Positions 33,127 through 44,295 of a DNA stretch of 64,000 nucleotides are shown here, in pieces. The first letter of the stretch is position 1; each line of letters begins with the position of its first letter. The translations under genes and the position numbers were made by a program. The DNA is from Lolium rigidum (Eukaryota; Streptophyta; Magnoliopsida; Poales; Poaceae): assembly GCF_022539505.1 (NCBI RefSeq), contig NC_061511.1, positions 33,862,620 through 33,926,619 on the forward strand. The letters run 5' to 3'. The notes below the pieces were generated by a model. It made no database searches. It saw nothing but the letters and a program-made list of their open reading frames with translations, and was not told where the DNA came from.

Positions 33127-33720
33127 CTGCATTATTATAATATAAAATATATAATTAACCATCATGCATTTGTTAAACTAACTAGCTACAAACAATATAA
33201 ATTAAACAATGAACTACACACACATGCACATTTTATCAACGACACATCAAAGGTTCAAGTTGCTAACCGCGATCGAGGAGGAAAAAATAAATGAGAAAGC
33301 TCAAGTGTGGCTCCAACACTTCATATCATGTTTGTTTCATGCTCTTGGGGCATTTCATCAAACACCTTATGTGCATAAGAGGAACCAAAAGCAAACCTAA
33401 CACTCACTTGTGAAGTTTGTGAAGAGAATGGCTCCAAATGGCTAAGTGTTGGCTGCTGGATGGGTATATATAGGGGAGGAGCTTTAGTCCCGGTTGGCCT
33501 GGCCAACCGCGACTAAAGGCCTTCGGGCACCTTTAGTCGCGGTTGGCCTGGCCAACCGCGACTAAAGCCCCCCACGTGCACCAGCTGGCCACCGTGCGCC
33601 CTGGGCCCAGGCCTTTGGTCGCGGTTCGCCTCCCGAACCGCGACTAAAGGTACCATTAGTCGCGGTTCCTGCAGCATCGCGACTTATGGGGCTCACCCGA
33701 AGCCTGTTTTTCCACCATTG
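33127..33720. repeat. Right leader, terminal and subterminal repeats of CACTA-1
   Basis: 33127-33475 is the probable TNP2 promoter/leader, AT-rich. 33480-33690 has alternating TTTAGTCGCGGTT and AACCGCGACTAAA motifs. The TIR ends at 33720. Confidence 0.75.
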
Positions 33721-33723
33721 TAC

Positions 33724-34231
33724 CAAACCAACCGAAACTGAATCAAAATTTAAACGAAGCAGCATCTGGTGTACTCCACGACTCCATATATGAGTCGATC
33801 AATCATAGTCCGAGGTCCTGAACCAAGAACTTGGCAGTCCATCTCGATCTGGGTGTTGGTCATGCCCAAAATGACTCGCCGCCTAGATCGCTTGGATGCA
33901 CGCTTTCCAATATGCAAAGCATTTTGAGCAAAACGTGTCAAGCCATCTCCCGATCAAGCGACCTCCCCTTCAGGCTTCAGCAACTTCTGAAACTTTAAAA
34001 CCCAAAAACTGTAGTATCTGCTGTGCTGGTAGTCATCTCCTTCAGCAGCGTTCTTCTTGATTCTAGCATTCCACCATTGCCATAGGAGGGCTATAACCCG
34101 TATTTTGCACTGAGCGCTAGAAGATGGTTGACTAGCCTGTCACTTGTGCAGCCTGTACCGCATCGCTCTTTGCATTACAAAGGATGTTCAGTTTCTTAGA
34201 CGAGACTCATAATTTGTTCGACACACAGATT
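33724..34231. other. Spacer between CACTA-1 and LINE-1
   Basis: About 510 bp. A 63-codon minus ORF (33750-33941) looks like part of an exon but matches nothing I recognise. Confidence 0.35.
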
Positions 34232-34247
34232 AAATGAGACTAATAAA

Positions 34248-34882
34248 ACACTAAGTGTGTAATTCTTACTAAAGATAATCTTGCAAAGCGTAAGTGGCAT
34301 GGTTGTACTAAGTGTGTTTTCTGCCACGAAGAGGAAACAATAAAACACTTGTTCTTCCAATGCCAGTTCGCTAGATCTATATGGTCAATCATTCAGATAG
34401 GTTCCACCTTATATCCTCCAAAAAGCGTTGCAAATATATTTGGTAATTGGCTAAATGGAGTAGATGCTAGGTTCAAAGTTCTTATCAGAGTGGGAGCGAT
34501 GGCAGTTTTATGGTCGCTTTGGCTATGTAGAAATGGCAAGGTTTTTGATAATAAAAATTCTTCTCTTATGCAGGTCATTTACCGATGTACGGCGTTGCTC
34601 CGTTCATGGTCGTCGCTTCAGCGTTTGGAGGATCGCGACCTATTTACGGAGATGTCTACACGCTTAGAGGAAAGACTTTATTACCCAACATGGGTGGCTG
34701 CATACTAGAAGGATTTTGCCTTCTACAGTCTAGCTTTTCCTTTTATTTCACATTGTACTCGTGTGATCTCGCTTTTTTTAGTTTACTGCAACTGGAACTA
34801 TCAGCGGCTGTGTACATCATTGTTATGCAGAGGCCGAGTGTAATACTTGACTTGAGTAATAATAAAGCGCCCTTTATCGAAA
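34248..34882 (+). mobile_element. LINE-1: 5'-truncated LINE with zf-RVT end
   Basis: 635 bp flanked by a 16 bp perfect direct repeat AAATGAGACTAATAAA (34232-34247 and 34883-34898), with an A-rich 3' end. It encodes the C-terminal zinc-binding part of a plant L1-type ORF2 (zf-RVT): C-T-K-C-V-F-C-H-E-E-E-T-I-K-H-L-F-F-Q-C, then W-S-L-W-L-C-R-N-G-K-V-F. The frame is open from about 34250 to a stop at 34706-34708; the 3' UTR has AATAATAAAG. Confidence 0.85.
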
Positions 34883-35148
34883 AAATGAGACTAATAAATC
34901 ATTCACCTAAACAGATGAGACACATGAATTAATCAGGTTAGAAGTATAATATGTCCACTCTCAGATCTATTATTCCTCTCCTTACAGGTGGATCTAACAA
35001 GCTCAAGACTTCCTAAGAACCTTGGAACCAAACAGGAAAGTGGACTTCGAACTGAATATGCACAGCAAAAGACACAATCAACCTCTGGGGAAATAATAAG
35101 CTCATCCATCGTACCGATGTACTCCGTAGTATATGAGACTAGTATCGC

Positions 35149-36701
35149 ATGGCTAAGAAGAAGAAGGGATCCGGGTGTTTTCGTTGTGGGAAACCAGGAC
35201 ATTGTCTTAATGACTGCAGTGCTCAGATTTGTGATTCTTGTCAGAGCCCAGACCATGAATCAAGGAATTGTTCACTTCTGTTGGCACCTAAACCAACTAT
35301 GGCCATGTATGGTTTAGCACATGAGGAGTTGATGTTTTGGGATACACCTTTGTCCGATTCAGTTAGGCCTAGATTGGAAAACACACACATGGGTCGTGTA
35401 ACAATTTCTCGTGGTCAACTATCCGTACCTGAAATAATTGCACAGCTGCAATGGATTGTACCAGAGGAATAGTATCAATGGGATGTGGTTCTGCTGGAAG
35501 ACAATGTATACAGGGTTAATTTCCCGAGCAAGATGGATCTAATCCGTGTTCAGCATTGTGGCAGATTCAATGTACCCAACACTTAGGTGTCGATGACTTT
35601 TGATTTCTGGAAGAGGGTGGTTGAACCGGCTTTGGCGAGCCCAGGATGTTTGGGTGAGGATTTTTGATATTCCAGCAAATGTGTTGGATGATTACTTGGC
35701 ATTACGGGCTCTTGGTACTTTGTTTGAGAAAACCAGAGATATTGACATGAAGTTCACACGTGCTAATGAGGTACTGAGAATCCTCATTACTTGTCTTGAT
35801 CCTACTTTGATTCCAAAGAAGATGGATGTGAGGATGAAGGATGATTTTTATAGATTAAGATTCGAGGTGGAAGGTTTAAACCCTACTCCAGGGGCTGATG
35901 TGCACATGGATGATGCTCCAAATGGAGATGGTGATATGGAACATGATGGTCCTAAGGAGAATGATGAGGCTAATGGGAAAAGAAGTGACAGTAATATCGA
36001 GATGGAACAAAATGACAACATGGATAACAATGGAATGATGCTTCTCAGATACAAGGAAATACTCTTTCTTTTGGGCCTAACTTCGGTTCTTTTGAATCTA
36101 TCAAAATATTATCAGATTCCCACTGGTGGTGTTTAGCAAGAAAGTCTCTGAGGACATGAAGAAATCCGTAGATGCTATACGGTATGAACCTCTATTCACT
36201 TCTGTCAGGGACTCTCAAAGTGGAGTGATGTCTCCTCCACTTGATATCAATTTGGCTGAGAAGACCTTTTATTCGACTGGGAAGTTTTCATCGGACAAAC
36301 ATGCAATGGAGGTACATGGCTATGCTGAAAATATGGGTGCAGCCACGCCTGGGCCATCTGTGGGCTTCAGTTTGGGCCAGCCCATTATGCATGCCACTAC
36401 GTCGATCACACATGCAGAGGCGACGTCGATCATTCGGCCGGGGGATGATACTATTAATTGTATAGCATCTCCTGGTGGAGTGTCAAAGGTACCTTTCACT
36501 GATTTAAATCATGTACTTGATTGCAATGCTGTTAATCATTTTGTTAATATTTCTACTGATCAAAATGTGGCTGCAAATATTGATTTGAGCAAGCCAAATA
36601 TGAAAGAGGTTGTTGCTTTTGGAGGGATCAACTATGGATCGGAGATGGGGCTGAGGTCTAGTGATCGCCTTCGTGCACAGCCAAACTCGGACGCGACTTA
36701 A
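35149..36701 (+). pseudogene. LINE-2 ORF1 (two zinc knuckles, DUF4283-like)
   Basis: Starts M-A-K-K-K-K-G-S-G and shows two C-x2-C-x4-H-x4-C knuckles within about 40 residues (35170-35275). It continues with a D-V-V-L-L-E-D-N-V-Y-R-V-N-F type block and W-V-R-I-F-D-I-P-A (about 35640), a variable acidic Asp/Asn/Met region, and a long Ser/Thr-rich tail ending R-S-S-D-R-L-R at about 36680. Stops at 35470-35472 and 35586-35588 and frameshifts near 35620 and 36130 break it. Nucleic-acid-binding ORF1 proteins of this sort coat LINE RNA. Confidence 0.7.
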
Positions 36702-37148
36702 ATGGAGCGGGCAATGATGATTTCCCAAAACCGTGACGAGCCTCAAAAATTTGGTACGCCCAAACCCTCACGTTTATCTTTCATGTCTTTTACAAATAAG
36801 CAAACAGTTGATAATGCAGCTAGGATTGGAATATCTATGGGTGATACACATGAACAAAAAATTGAGGCACCGAAATTGCTTAAATATATTGAGGAACAGC
36901 GATCTCTAATTTTCCTAAACAACTCGGAATTACAAAAATCTAATGAAGATATTCCTCACTGCCTTGCTGTAGCTAGAGCTTCTGTTTTATGTGAAGATTT
37001 AGAGGAGCATGAGGGACTGGTAAATGAGAACCATGTGGAGGATCTACTGCCAAAAATTAAAAATAAGAAAAAACCAAAAAAAGGTCTTATGACAAGACCT
37101 AAGGTTAGGAGAAGTGAGAGAATTAAATATACTAGGAAAAATAAGTAA
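36702..37148 (+). pseudogene. LINE-2 linker ORF (C-terminal part of ORF1)
   Basis: 148 codons, directly after an in-frame stop, with a Lys-rich end and V-R-R-S-E-R-I-K-Y. Position and composition suggest the natural C-terminus of ORF1, separated by a nonsense mutation. It ends 4 bp before the likely ORF2 ATG at 37153. Confidence 0.5.
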
Positions 37149-37152
37149 ATCA

Positions 37153-37980
37153 ATGGAGGGATTGAGAGGTTTAACTTGGAATAGCTAAGGTTTCAAGGAT
37201 CCGGGTAAGCATCTTTTTGTGAAAGAGGCAATTCGGGAGTATTCTCTTGATTTTATAGCTTTACTAGAAACAGGAAGATCCAATTTTACTGTGCCATTTT
37301 TGGATATCTTGCGGCGGGTAAGCATTTCACATGGTTTTGTTTACCACCCCATGGACGATCAGGAGGAATACTAGTAGGTATTAACACACAAACGATTAGT
37401 GTTAAAAAAGTTGATAATGGGGATTTCTGTGTAAAGCTTCATATTCGATCAAAATTTGATGGGTTTGAATGAGTTTTGGTACCTGTTTATGGCGCAGCCC
37501 AAGATAACCATAAAGCGAGTTTTTATCTGAATTGGTTCGTATGTGTGAGCATGAGACTTTTCCTATACTTTTAGCGGGTGATTTCAATATTTTGCGAAGA
37601 AAAGAGGAAAAAAGTAACAATAATTTCAACCGTCACTAGCCTTTCATTTTTAAGGCCATTATTGAAAATTTGAATTTAAGGGAGATTGTTCTCTCGGGAC
37701 GACAATACACTTGGGCCAGCCGTAGACAAAACCCAACATATGAAAAATTGGATAGGGTTTTGACAAGCGTTGAATGGGAGCAAAAATTCCCCCTAGTCAC
37801 TGTGAGGGCTTTAACTAGAGCTGGTTCAGATCATACTCCTTTATTAATTGATTCTAGGCATCATGCTCACCTTGGAAATAAGCCTAGATTTTCTTTTGAG
37901 CTTTCTTGGCTTCAACAGGAGGGGTTCCATGAAATGATAGTTGCCGAATGGGCTGCTGTGGCTAGTGGGATCTCTCCTAT
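37153..37980 (+). pseudogene. LINE-2 ORF2, AP-type endonuclease part
   Basis: Reads M-E-G-L-R-G-L-T-W-N, L-E-T-G, L-L-A-G-D-F-N-I-L, Y-T-W-A-S-R-R and G-S-D-H-T-P-L-L, the motifs of an exonuclease/endonuclease/phosphatase domain that nicks target DNA. Several stops and shifts. The coding frame is cut by CACTA-3 after 37980 (TSD TAT). Confidence 0.78.
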
Positions 37981-38229
37981 CACTACAAGAAAAGTTGCCA
38001 TGGCCGACGAAGTTGAAGTCGCGCCGTGGTTGCTGGTGTACCATGGCCGACGATTTTGGGTCTGTTCGTTGTGCATGTCAAAACGTTTTTTTCTCGTTTT
38101 TGAGGCCACCTAGCCCGACGAAAACGGCCAAAACGTTGCGTATGGTGGCCCGGGACGTGGTGCATCTCGAATTCTCGGGTTTGCCGGCCGAGTCAACGCA
38201 AATCCGCACCGCCGAGGGATGTAGGGCCC

Positions 38230-38329
38230 NNNNNNNNNNNNNNNNNNNNNNNNNNNNNNNNNNNNNNNNNNNNNNNNNNNNNNNNNNNNNNNNNNNNNNN
38301 NNNNNNNNNNNNNNNNNNNNNNNNNNNNN
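38230..38329. other. Assembly gap (100 N)
   Basis: One hundred N. It hides the start of the left LTR of Gypsy-2, its TSD and an unknown amount of CACTA-3. Confidence 1.
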
Positions 38330-39482
38330 CCCCGGCGGCGAGACGGGCAACACGGTAGAGCCGGGAACAACTAGGGCTGCGGCTGGCCCCGGTCCCTCGC
38401 AGCGACGGCCCGCAAAGCCTCCCGGTCGCACGTCCGATGTTTATCACAAGGGCGTGCCACCCGACCTATACCTGGTCGGGAAGGTGTGGATGATGCCTCG
38501 CTTAGTTTCCTGCAGGGCACACACGTAAACGTTAAATACGAGCCTCGATCGGCTCTCGAGTTATCTCCTGTGAATCGGCTCAAAGAGCCGATCCACCAAT
38601 GATCCGGACGGGGTGTCCGAATATATGGTGGTCCTGCTTGATCAAGGTAAAGCTAATGAGATCTACGACGATTTAGGGTTTTCACCGCATAATCGGATCA
38701 TCCTACTCACGATTGGGCCTCGCGCTCGCGCACGGTGACCGTAAGCCGATCCTAGACAGGGCCTAAAAACCAACACGAGGTTGATCCTCGGAACATCCTT
38801 TCTAGGGCTAGCAAACGCCACCCTACACGCCGCCGGATCCTCCAACCCTTTGTAAGGCCTAACTATTGCGGATGTTAAACTAATCCTTGATGAAACAAGG
38901 AGCAACCGTAACGGATCAGATCTACTAAACTATGATCAAGCGGGTGCCGCCCCTACACCTAAGATAGGTGTAAGGGCGGCTAGACATGCAAGGGTTGCAC
39001 TACGATAGCATGTAACATGAAGAACAATGCTAACCCTAACATGTCTAAGATAACTACGTTGCTCGCCATCAAAAAGGCTTCGATACGAGCAACGCATGAA
39101 CAACGTGGGCAGGCTTAGTGCTGCCTAGATCGCAAGATGCGATCTAGGCAGCATGGTGCTTACCGGTAGAAACCCTCGAGACGAAGGAGTTGGCGATGCG
39201 CCGAGATTTGTTTGTGGTTGAACGTTGGTTGTTGTTTATTCCATAAACCCTAGATACATATTTATAGTCCAGCGGACTTTCTAATGTGGGCGTGCACCAA
39301 ACCGTGCACGGGTAAGATTCTAACTTCTAAACTAAGATGCGATCTAATATATTACAGATACATAGGCAATTAAGCCCAACTTGGTATAAAAGGCCGATTC
39401 ACGTATTTCTTCTATATATATATTCTTCGAATCCATCTTGATCGCGGCCCACCTCTGACTCGGTCAAATTCTGGTGATAACA
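38330..39482 (-). repeat. 3' LTR of Gypsy-2 (start lost in gap)
   Basis: Matches 44311-45462 with few changes. On the minus strand it begins TGTTATCACC at 39482. The flanking AACCAGGGGGGCATG (minus strand, 39483 on) is the probable polypurine tract. Confidence 0.9.
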
Positions 39483-39766
39483 CATGCCCCCCTGGTTTTG
39501 GAAATGACATTTCCAAAATCATTATGCCTTTCTTTCGTCGGGACATGTCGTGGCGTAACCATCGCAGTATCCGTCATCATGATGCCTTGCCTTCTCAACT
39601 TCTCCGTGTGACCTGGCAGTTTCTTTCTCTTTCTTTCAGGCACCACCTCCTCGGAAACTGCTGTGGCATTGAATTCCCACTATATCCCCTTTTATTTAAC
39701 CGCTCCGCACAGTTTATTCCTGCATCTTCCTCGCATTAGCATTCCGAAAGACCCTCTTCTGCCACC

Positions 39767-40255
39767 ATGTCTTCTTCTTCCTCTTACTCTTCATCGGGTC
39801 TTTCCTACGTGTCCTCTCCCATCCGAGAGTCGACACCCGAGTGGGGTACGCAGGCGGCGTATGACATCCTTGCCCCAACGACGTGGGACAAAGAAGACCA
39901 TGACTCCTCCATCTGGTCCGAGGATGACAAGTCCTTAACTGATGGGGAGAGTGACCTCCGCTTCCTCGCCGACGGGGAATCAGAGGAGGAGAGCGATGAC
40001 GATCGCTACTCCTGGGCAGACTCCACTTCCTCCGAAGAGGAAGAGGACGAAGAGGAGGAAGACGACGACGACGACTCCCTCGAGGGCTACCCGCCGGCGA
40101 AACGCCTCCGCATGTGGTGGGATGACGACAGCAGCGACGATGAAGACGGGGATGAAGCTCCCGTAGAGGGCTACGGGAGTAGCGACGAGGAGCCTATCGG
40201 CAGCAGTGCCGATGAGAGTTCTGAGGACGACGACGAGGGCAGTGATGGCCCGTAG
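39767..40255 (+). CDS. Acidic Ser-rich protein encoded antisense to gag in Gypsy-2
   Basis: 162 codons, intact, starting M-S-S-S-S-S-Y-S-S-S. After a Ser-rich start and P-I-R-E-S-T-P-E-W come strongly acidic tracts (S-E-E-E-E-D-E-E-E-E and D-D-D-D-D-S-L-E-G-Y) around a short basic K-R-L-R-M-W-W patch (residues about 112-118) that could be a nuclear signal. It is preceded by a TATATCCCCTTTTATTTAAC-type region (39681-39700) with TATTTAA about 75 bp upstream. It sits in the 3' untranslated part of the element, opposite to gag. Function unknown; the acidity resembles histone- or nucleic-acid-mimicking proteins, which is only an impression. Confidence 0.65.
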   Translation: MSSSSSYSSSGLSYVSSPIRESTPEWGTQAAYDILAPTTWDKEDHDSSIWSEDDKSLTDGESDLRFLADGESEEESDDDRYSWADSTSSEEEEDEEEEDDDDDSLEGYPPAKRLRMWWDDDSSDDEDGDEAPVEGYGSSDEEPIGSSADESSEDDDEGSDGP

Positions 40256-41461
40256 AGTAGGATCTACCAGCATAGGCCTAGTCGTAGTAGATTGGCCAAT
40301 AGGCCCTTCTTTTGTTCTTCCTTCTTTGAGCAATCAGCTCTTCCTTTGTAAGAAATCCTGTTTATTTAATGAAGAAATTTCCCCAATTTGATTTTGCCGA
40401 TTTCTCTTGAACCGATTCTCAATGAGCCGATGGCAACGCATCGGTCTCTCGTAATCCGCCCTTTCTTCCTTCGACCACAGGGTGACCGGAATCTTGGTCA
40501 AAACTCAATAAGCCGATGTCAACGCATCAAGTCTTCACGAATTACCCTTCATCTTCTCGAATAATAATAAACTTGAGTTCCGCCAGATCATCACCTTTGA
40601 CGGAAATCGCTGCACAGGACTAACCGACGGTCACCTAATCGGCTTTCAAAAAACTGGGCCTCCATCAGGCCAGCTGCCCCCCGAGTCTCAATCAAGGCGA
40701 ACAGATACGAGGGCATACCATTCAGACAGATGGGCCTGGGCTAGGCCGTGTCTGAGAGAACTATCATGCAGATCTAGCCGATTCCCATTAAAATCGGCTC
40801 TCCAGAGCAGAGAACCTTCAAGGTGAGCTGCCCCCCGAGCTTATTCAGTTCTTCCTGCCCCTTGCCTGCCAGATCGGCTCCTTTCCTTTGGCGGATCTAA
40901 CACAATCCACCCTTGACCTGATCTGCACGTCCAAGTTGCTCTTGGCGTTGTTCTTGAAGAGAGGATCCGAGCCCTTAAACCACTCCATTGAGGAGTTCTT
41001 CCATTAAGATCTCCCTTAGTGCTCCATTGACCCTCTGATCGTAACAGTTATTCCTCTTGAGTCGATGGCCATGCATCGGCTTTTATATCCTTAAGTCGAT
41101 GTCTGCTGCATCGACTGTGCTCGAAAATTTTCGAATTTTTTTTTTACGGCCGACTGGTGCATCGGCCCCCATACTCCAATACCCATCACCAAAGGATGAG
41201 ACGCTTCCATCGCATATCCTCGTGTTTTATCCACCTAGGTGCCCCCCCGAGCCGATTCTGTCAAGAGAATTGATGGTATCGGCTCTGTTGGATAACATGT
41301 TGAACCCAGGCAGAATGGTGGGTGAGGATAATTTTGGCCGATTGCTGGAATCGGCCTCCACGTTGCTTGCTCGGTGAAGGTTTTGTAAGTTCCCTTCATA
41401 AATTTTTTGGGGCCGATCACAAGGATCAGCCTCGCCATGTTTGCTCCTTGACGTGCTCTTG
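40256..41461. other. Non-coding middle of Gypsy-2
   Basis: Short diverged repeats of GCCGATGNCAACGCATCGG and GCCCCCCGAGC are scattered through it (for example 40425-40445, 40512-40532, 41062-41078). pol would be expected here in a complete element and is absent. Confidence 0.6.
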
Positions 41462-44234
41462 CTACTCGTTCAGGCCGGTGGATAAAACCAGCCCAATCTC
41501 CGACCTTATCATGTTGGTGCGCTTGCTGTCGCCCACCTTGAGTGCATCGTGTAATCGTGGAGCACTAAGCTTCGTCGGAAGAACGAGCACCATGTTTGTG
41601 CCGGCCGATGTTTCGTCATCGGCTTTCCTTTGCTTGGGGCGCCACTCCATTTTCCGTGGACGACCCTCTTCATCCAGGGTTCGCTGAACCTTTGCAGCCA
41701 GATCAGGCCTTGCTTTTCTCAATGTGTGCAAGTATAACCTCTCGGCTTCCTCCAGGCCGCGCAATCGTTGAACCCTCGCGTTTCGAGAACGGCTGAGTCC
41801 ATCGTGGCACCACCTTGGCCGGTGATACCTGTCTTCTTCTTCTCCCTCGTCTGCTGAATCTTCGAGATCTGTCAACCGAGGGGACTCAGCTCGTTTGCTC
41901 TGTGGCGGGAGAGGTCCCAAGCGCTCGAACACGGACACGTTGGCTGCCTCCTTCTTCTTCCGGTTGCATTCCGGGCAATTGCCGATTGTTGGCAATCGGC
42001 TCATTCCTCGAATCCCAGCAGTGCTCGAAGAAGGGACAATCCCGAGTGCTCGTCCTCGTCGTTTTGCTCCCTTGCCTTTTCCTTGGCACAACGCTCGTGC
42101 TCCTCCTCGTCGCGATTATGCCGACGATGTCTTCTGGCTTCTCTAGCCAGACGATCTCTCTCATCATCATCGCTAGACCGTCGGCGTTGGTCGTACTCGA
42201 CTCACATACTTGTTGAGGAGGTGATCAGAGAGAGGTCGCCGATATCTTATGTTCTTCACTTCTCCCTCTCGTTACGTAGCGCTTGCCATCTTGGCGGAGC
42301 CGATCGCGTGGAGCGGCTTCCTCTCGTATCTTTGCTATGAGAGCAGCTGCCCTCATCTCCATCCTTGCCAGCGTGGTGTCCAAGATCTACCATATTGATG
42401 CTGAACGAAGATCCTGGCTGGCAACCTTCATGGTAAGAATACTCCACCATGTTAACGGCGGGGAAAGGGTGTGTGTCGACCTTCATGGCGTACTGGTTAA
42501 AAATCAACCGTCCGTTTTCTATCGCCATTTGGATCTGCTGCCGCCACACCCTGCAGTCGTTGGTGGTGTGGGTGAACGTGTTATGCCACTTGCAGTATGG
42601 CTTTCCGTTCAGCTCTTTCACCGTGGGGATCTTGTGGCCTTCGGGTACCTTTATATGCTTCTCCGTGAGTAAGAGATCAAAAATCTGCTCAGCTTTGGTC
42701 ACGTCGAAGTCGAACCCTTTTGGAGGGCCTTGTGGCTTCACCCATTTGCAGGTCACGGGGCCTCGTCGCTCGAGTCCATTCAGCCACTCGCTACCTCCCG
42801 ATCTCCCATGGCACCTTCATCTTCGTCTGCCTCAACCAAAGTCACCACCCGCTTGAATTTATCCTGGTAAACATTTGGGTGGCGCTGCTCATATGCTGAC
42901 AGCTTCTGCACCATGTGCGCCAACGAAGGGTAGTCTGCTTGGGAGGCCACGTCCTTGATTGATGATGAGAGACCCACCACCGCCAATTCGATCGCTTCTT
43001 TTTCACTTATATGAGCCGAAAAGCATCGGTTCCTAATGGTCCCGAAGCGCCGGACGTATTCTCGACACCGTTTCCCCGCGCTTCGTCGTACTTGCGCTAG
43101 ATCGGCAATACCAACATCGGAAGCCTCCGAGTGATACTCGCTCATGGAACTGCTCTTCCAACCGCTTCCAAGTCCGGATGGAGTTCGGTGGTAGCGATGT
43201 GTACCACCCGAAAGCCGATCCCGTGAGGGACCGTGCGAAGAACCTCACACGCAACTCGTCTGACGCTGAGATCGTGCCCAGCTGTGCCAAATATCGGCTC
43301 ACATGCTCGATGGAGCTGGAACCATCTGATCCACTAAACTTCGTGAAGTCCGGGAGCCGATATTTGGGTGGTAGCGGGATCAGTTCGTAGCTGTTGGGGT
43401 ACGGCTTGGTGTAGCCGAACGCCTTCCTTTTCGGCATCATACCGAACCGATCTTTCGGAATTGCACAAATCTGATCCGCTGTGATGGCTGAAGGTGTCGA
43501 ACCCCGAAGATTCGCCGGGGTGGCATACTTAACCAGCCATGCTTGCTTTTCCGGTTCTAAGCCAACCGCAGGAGCTGGGCTTTGGAGGTTCGTCGGGGTG
43601 GCGTACTTAGCCAGCCACGATTGCTTCTCGGGATCGGCTCCCGACGTTCCTCCCGCCGTTCCGGAGGCCCCCGATATTGCAGCCTGGTTCGAGAATGCCC
43701 AGGCGTTGCGGTCCGGTACGTATGCGCACGCGTATCCGTGCGGGATCTCCTTGGGTGCCTCGGGTAGGAATTGGTAGTCACTAGGATCACCACCAATCTT
43801 GTAGACGACGTATGCCGATGAGTTCGGCAGTTCCGGTGCTGCCCATGCGAACGGCCGGGGCCGGAGCGGCATCTCTCCCTTGAAAGTCCCCGAGCCGGTC
43901 CCGATGGAGAATACCGGTGGCTCATGATTTCCTTGACGACGCGCGAGCGACACGCTCCAAGGTGTTCACCGAGCTCTCGAGTGGCGGTGCAGCGAATGAG
44001 ATACCATGTAGTTGATCTCCCGCCGCGGCGACCTGGTGCGTTCTTCCGACGGGGCGGACAGGTCGACTCCATCGAGCGCGCCTTCGGTGTGAAACCCTTC
44101 CACCCGACGCCATGGGAGCGGGTTCGGTGGAAGGAGCCGATGAGTTCGGCTTCGAGGGTTGCCTTGATCTCGTCATGTTTCTTCTTGAGCTCATCGAGCA
44201 GATCCTCGTACGTGACCGGAGTGTCTTCCGCCAT
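41462..44234 (-). pseudogene. Gypsy-2 gag
   Basis: Minus strand from Met at 44234, 39 bp after the primer site: M-A-E-D-T-P-V-T-Y-E-D-L-L, then a variable region. A retrotransposon gag domain (about 43350-43000; L-P-D-F-T-K-F-S-G and R-F-F-A-R-S-L-T-G-S-A-F-G-W-Y) follows, then the segment around Y-C-K-W-H-N-T-F-T-H-T-T-N-D-C (about 42590). A C-P-E-C-N segment and a charged C-terminus end at 41462. Frameshifts near 44120, 43060, 42770 and 42250 split the frame. gag would form the particle; with pol missing the element must use partner enzymes. Confidence 0.8.
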
Positions 44235-44272
44235 CTCGGATGTAGATGGCGATGTTGTGGATGTCGAAGGCC

Positions 44273-44290
44273 GTCCCACCGGGCGTGCCA
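44273..44290 (-). promoter_or_regulatory. Primer-binding site of Gypsy-2
   Basis: On the minus strand TGGCACGCCCGGTGGGAC, 5 bases after the LTR end. This type of site is shared by grass Tat-lineage elements; I am not certain which tRNA it matches. Confidence 0.7.
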
Positions 44291-44295
44291 GAATG

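Larger units (their letters stand above)
17804..33720 (-). mobile_element. CACTA-1: 15.9 kb CACTA (En/Spm) element, coding on the minus strand
   Basis: The left end is CACTGGTGGAAAAAGGGGC; the right end, reversed, is CAATGGTGGAAAAACAGGC. The 3 bp flanks are TGC (17801-17803) and TAC (33721-33723), an imperfect TSD. Both ends carry many copies of TTTAGTCGCGGTT in both orientations (17825-18020 and 33480-33690), typical subterminal transposase sites. It holds a TNP2 gene (25293-33126, minus), a Transposase_24/Ulp1 gene (18291-22168, minus) and a small plus-strand ORF (24483-25045). Frameshifts and nonsense codons make it non-functional now. It is itself interrupted by CACTA-2. Confidence 0.88.
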
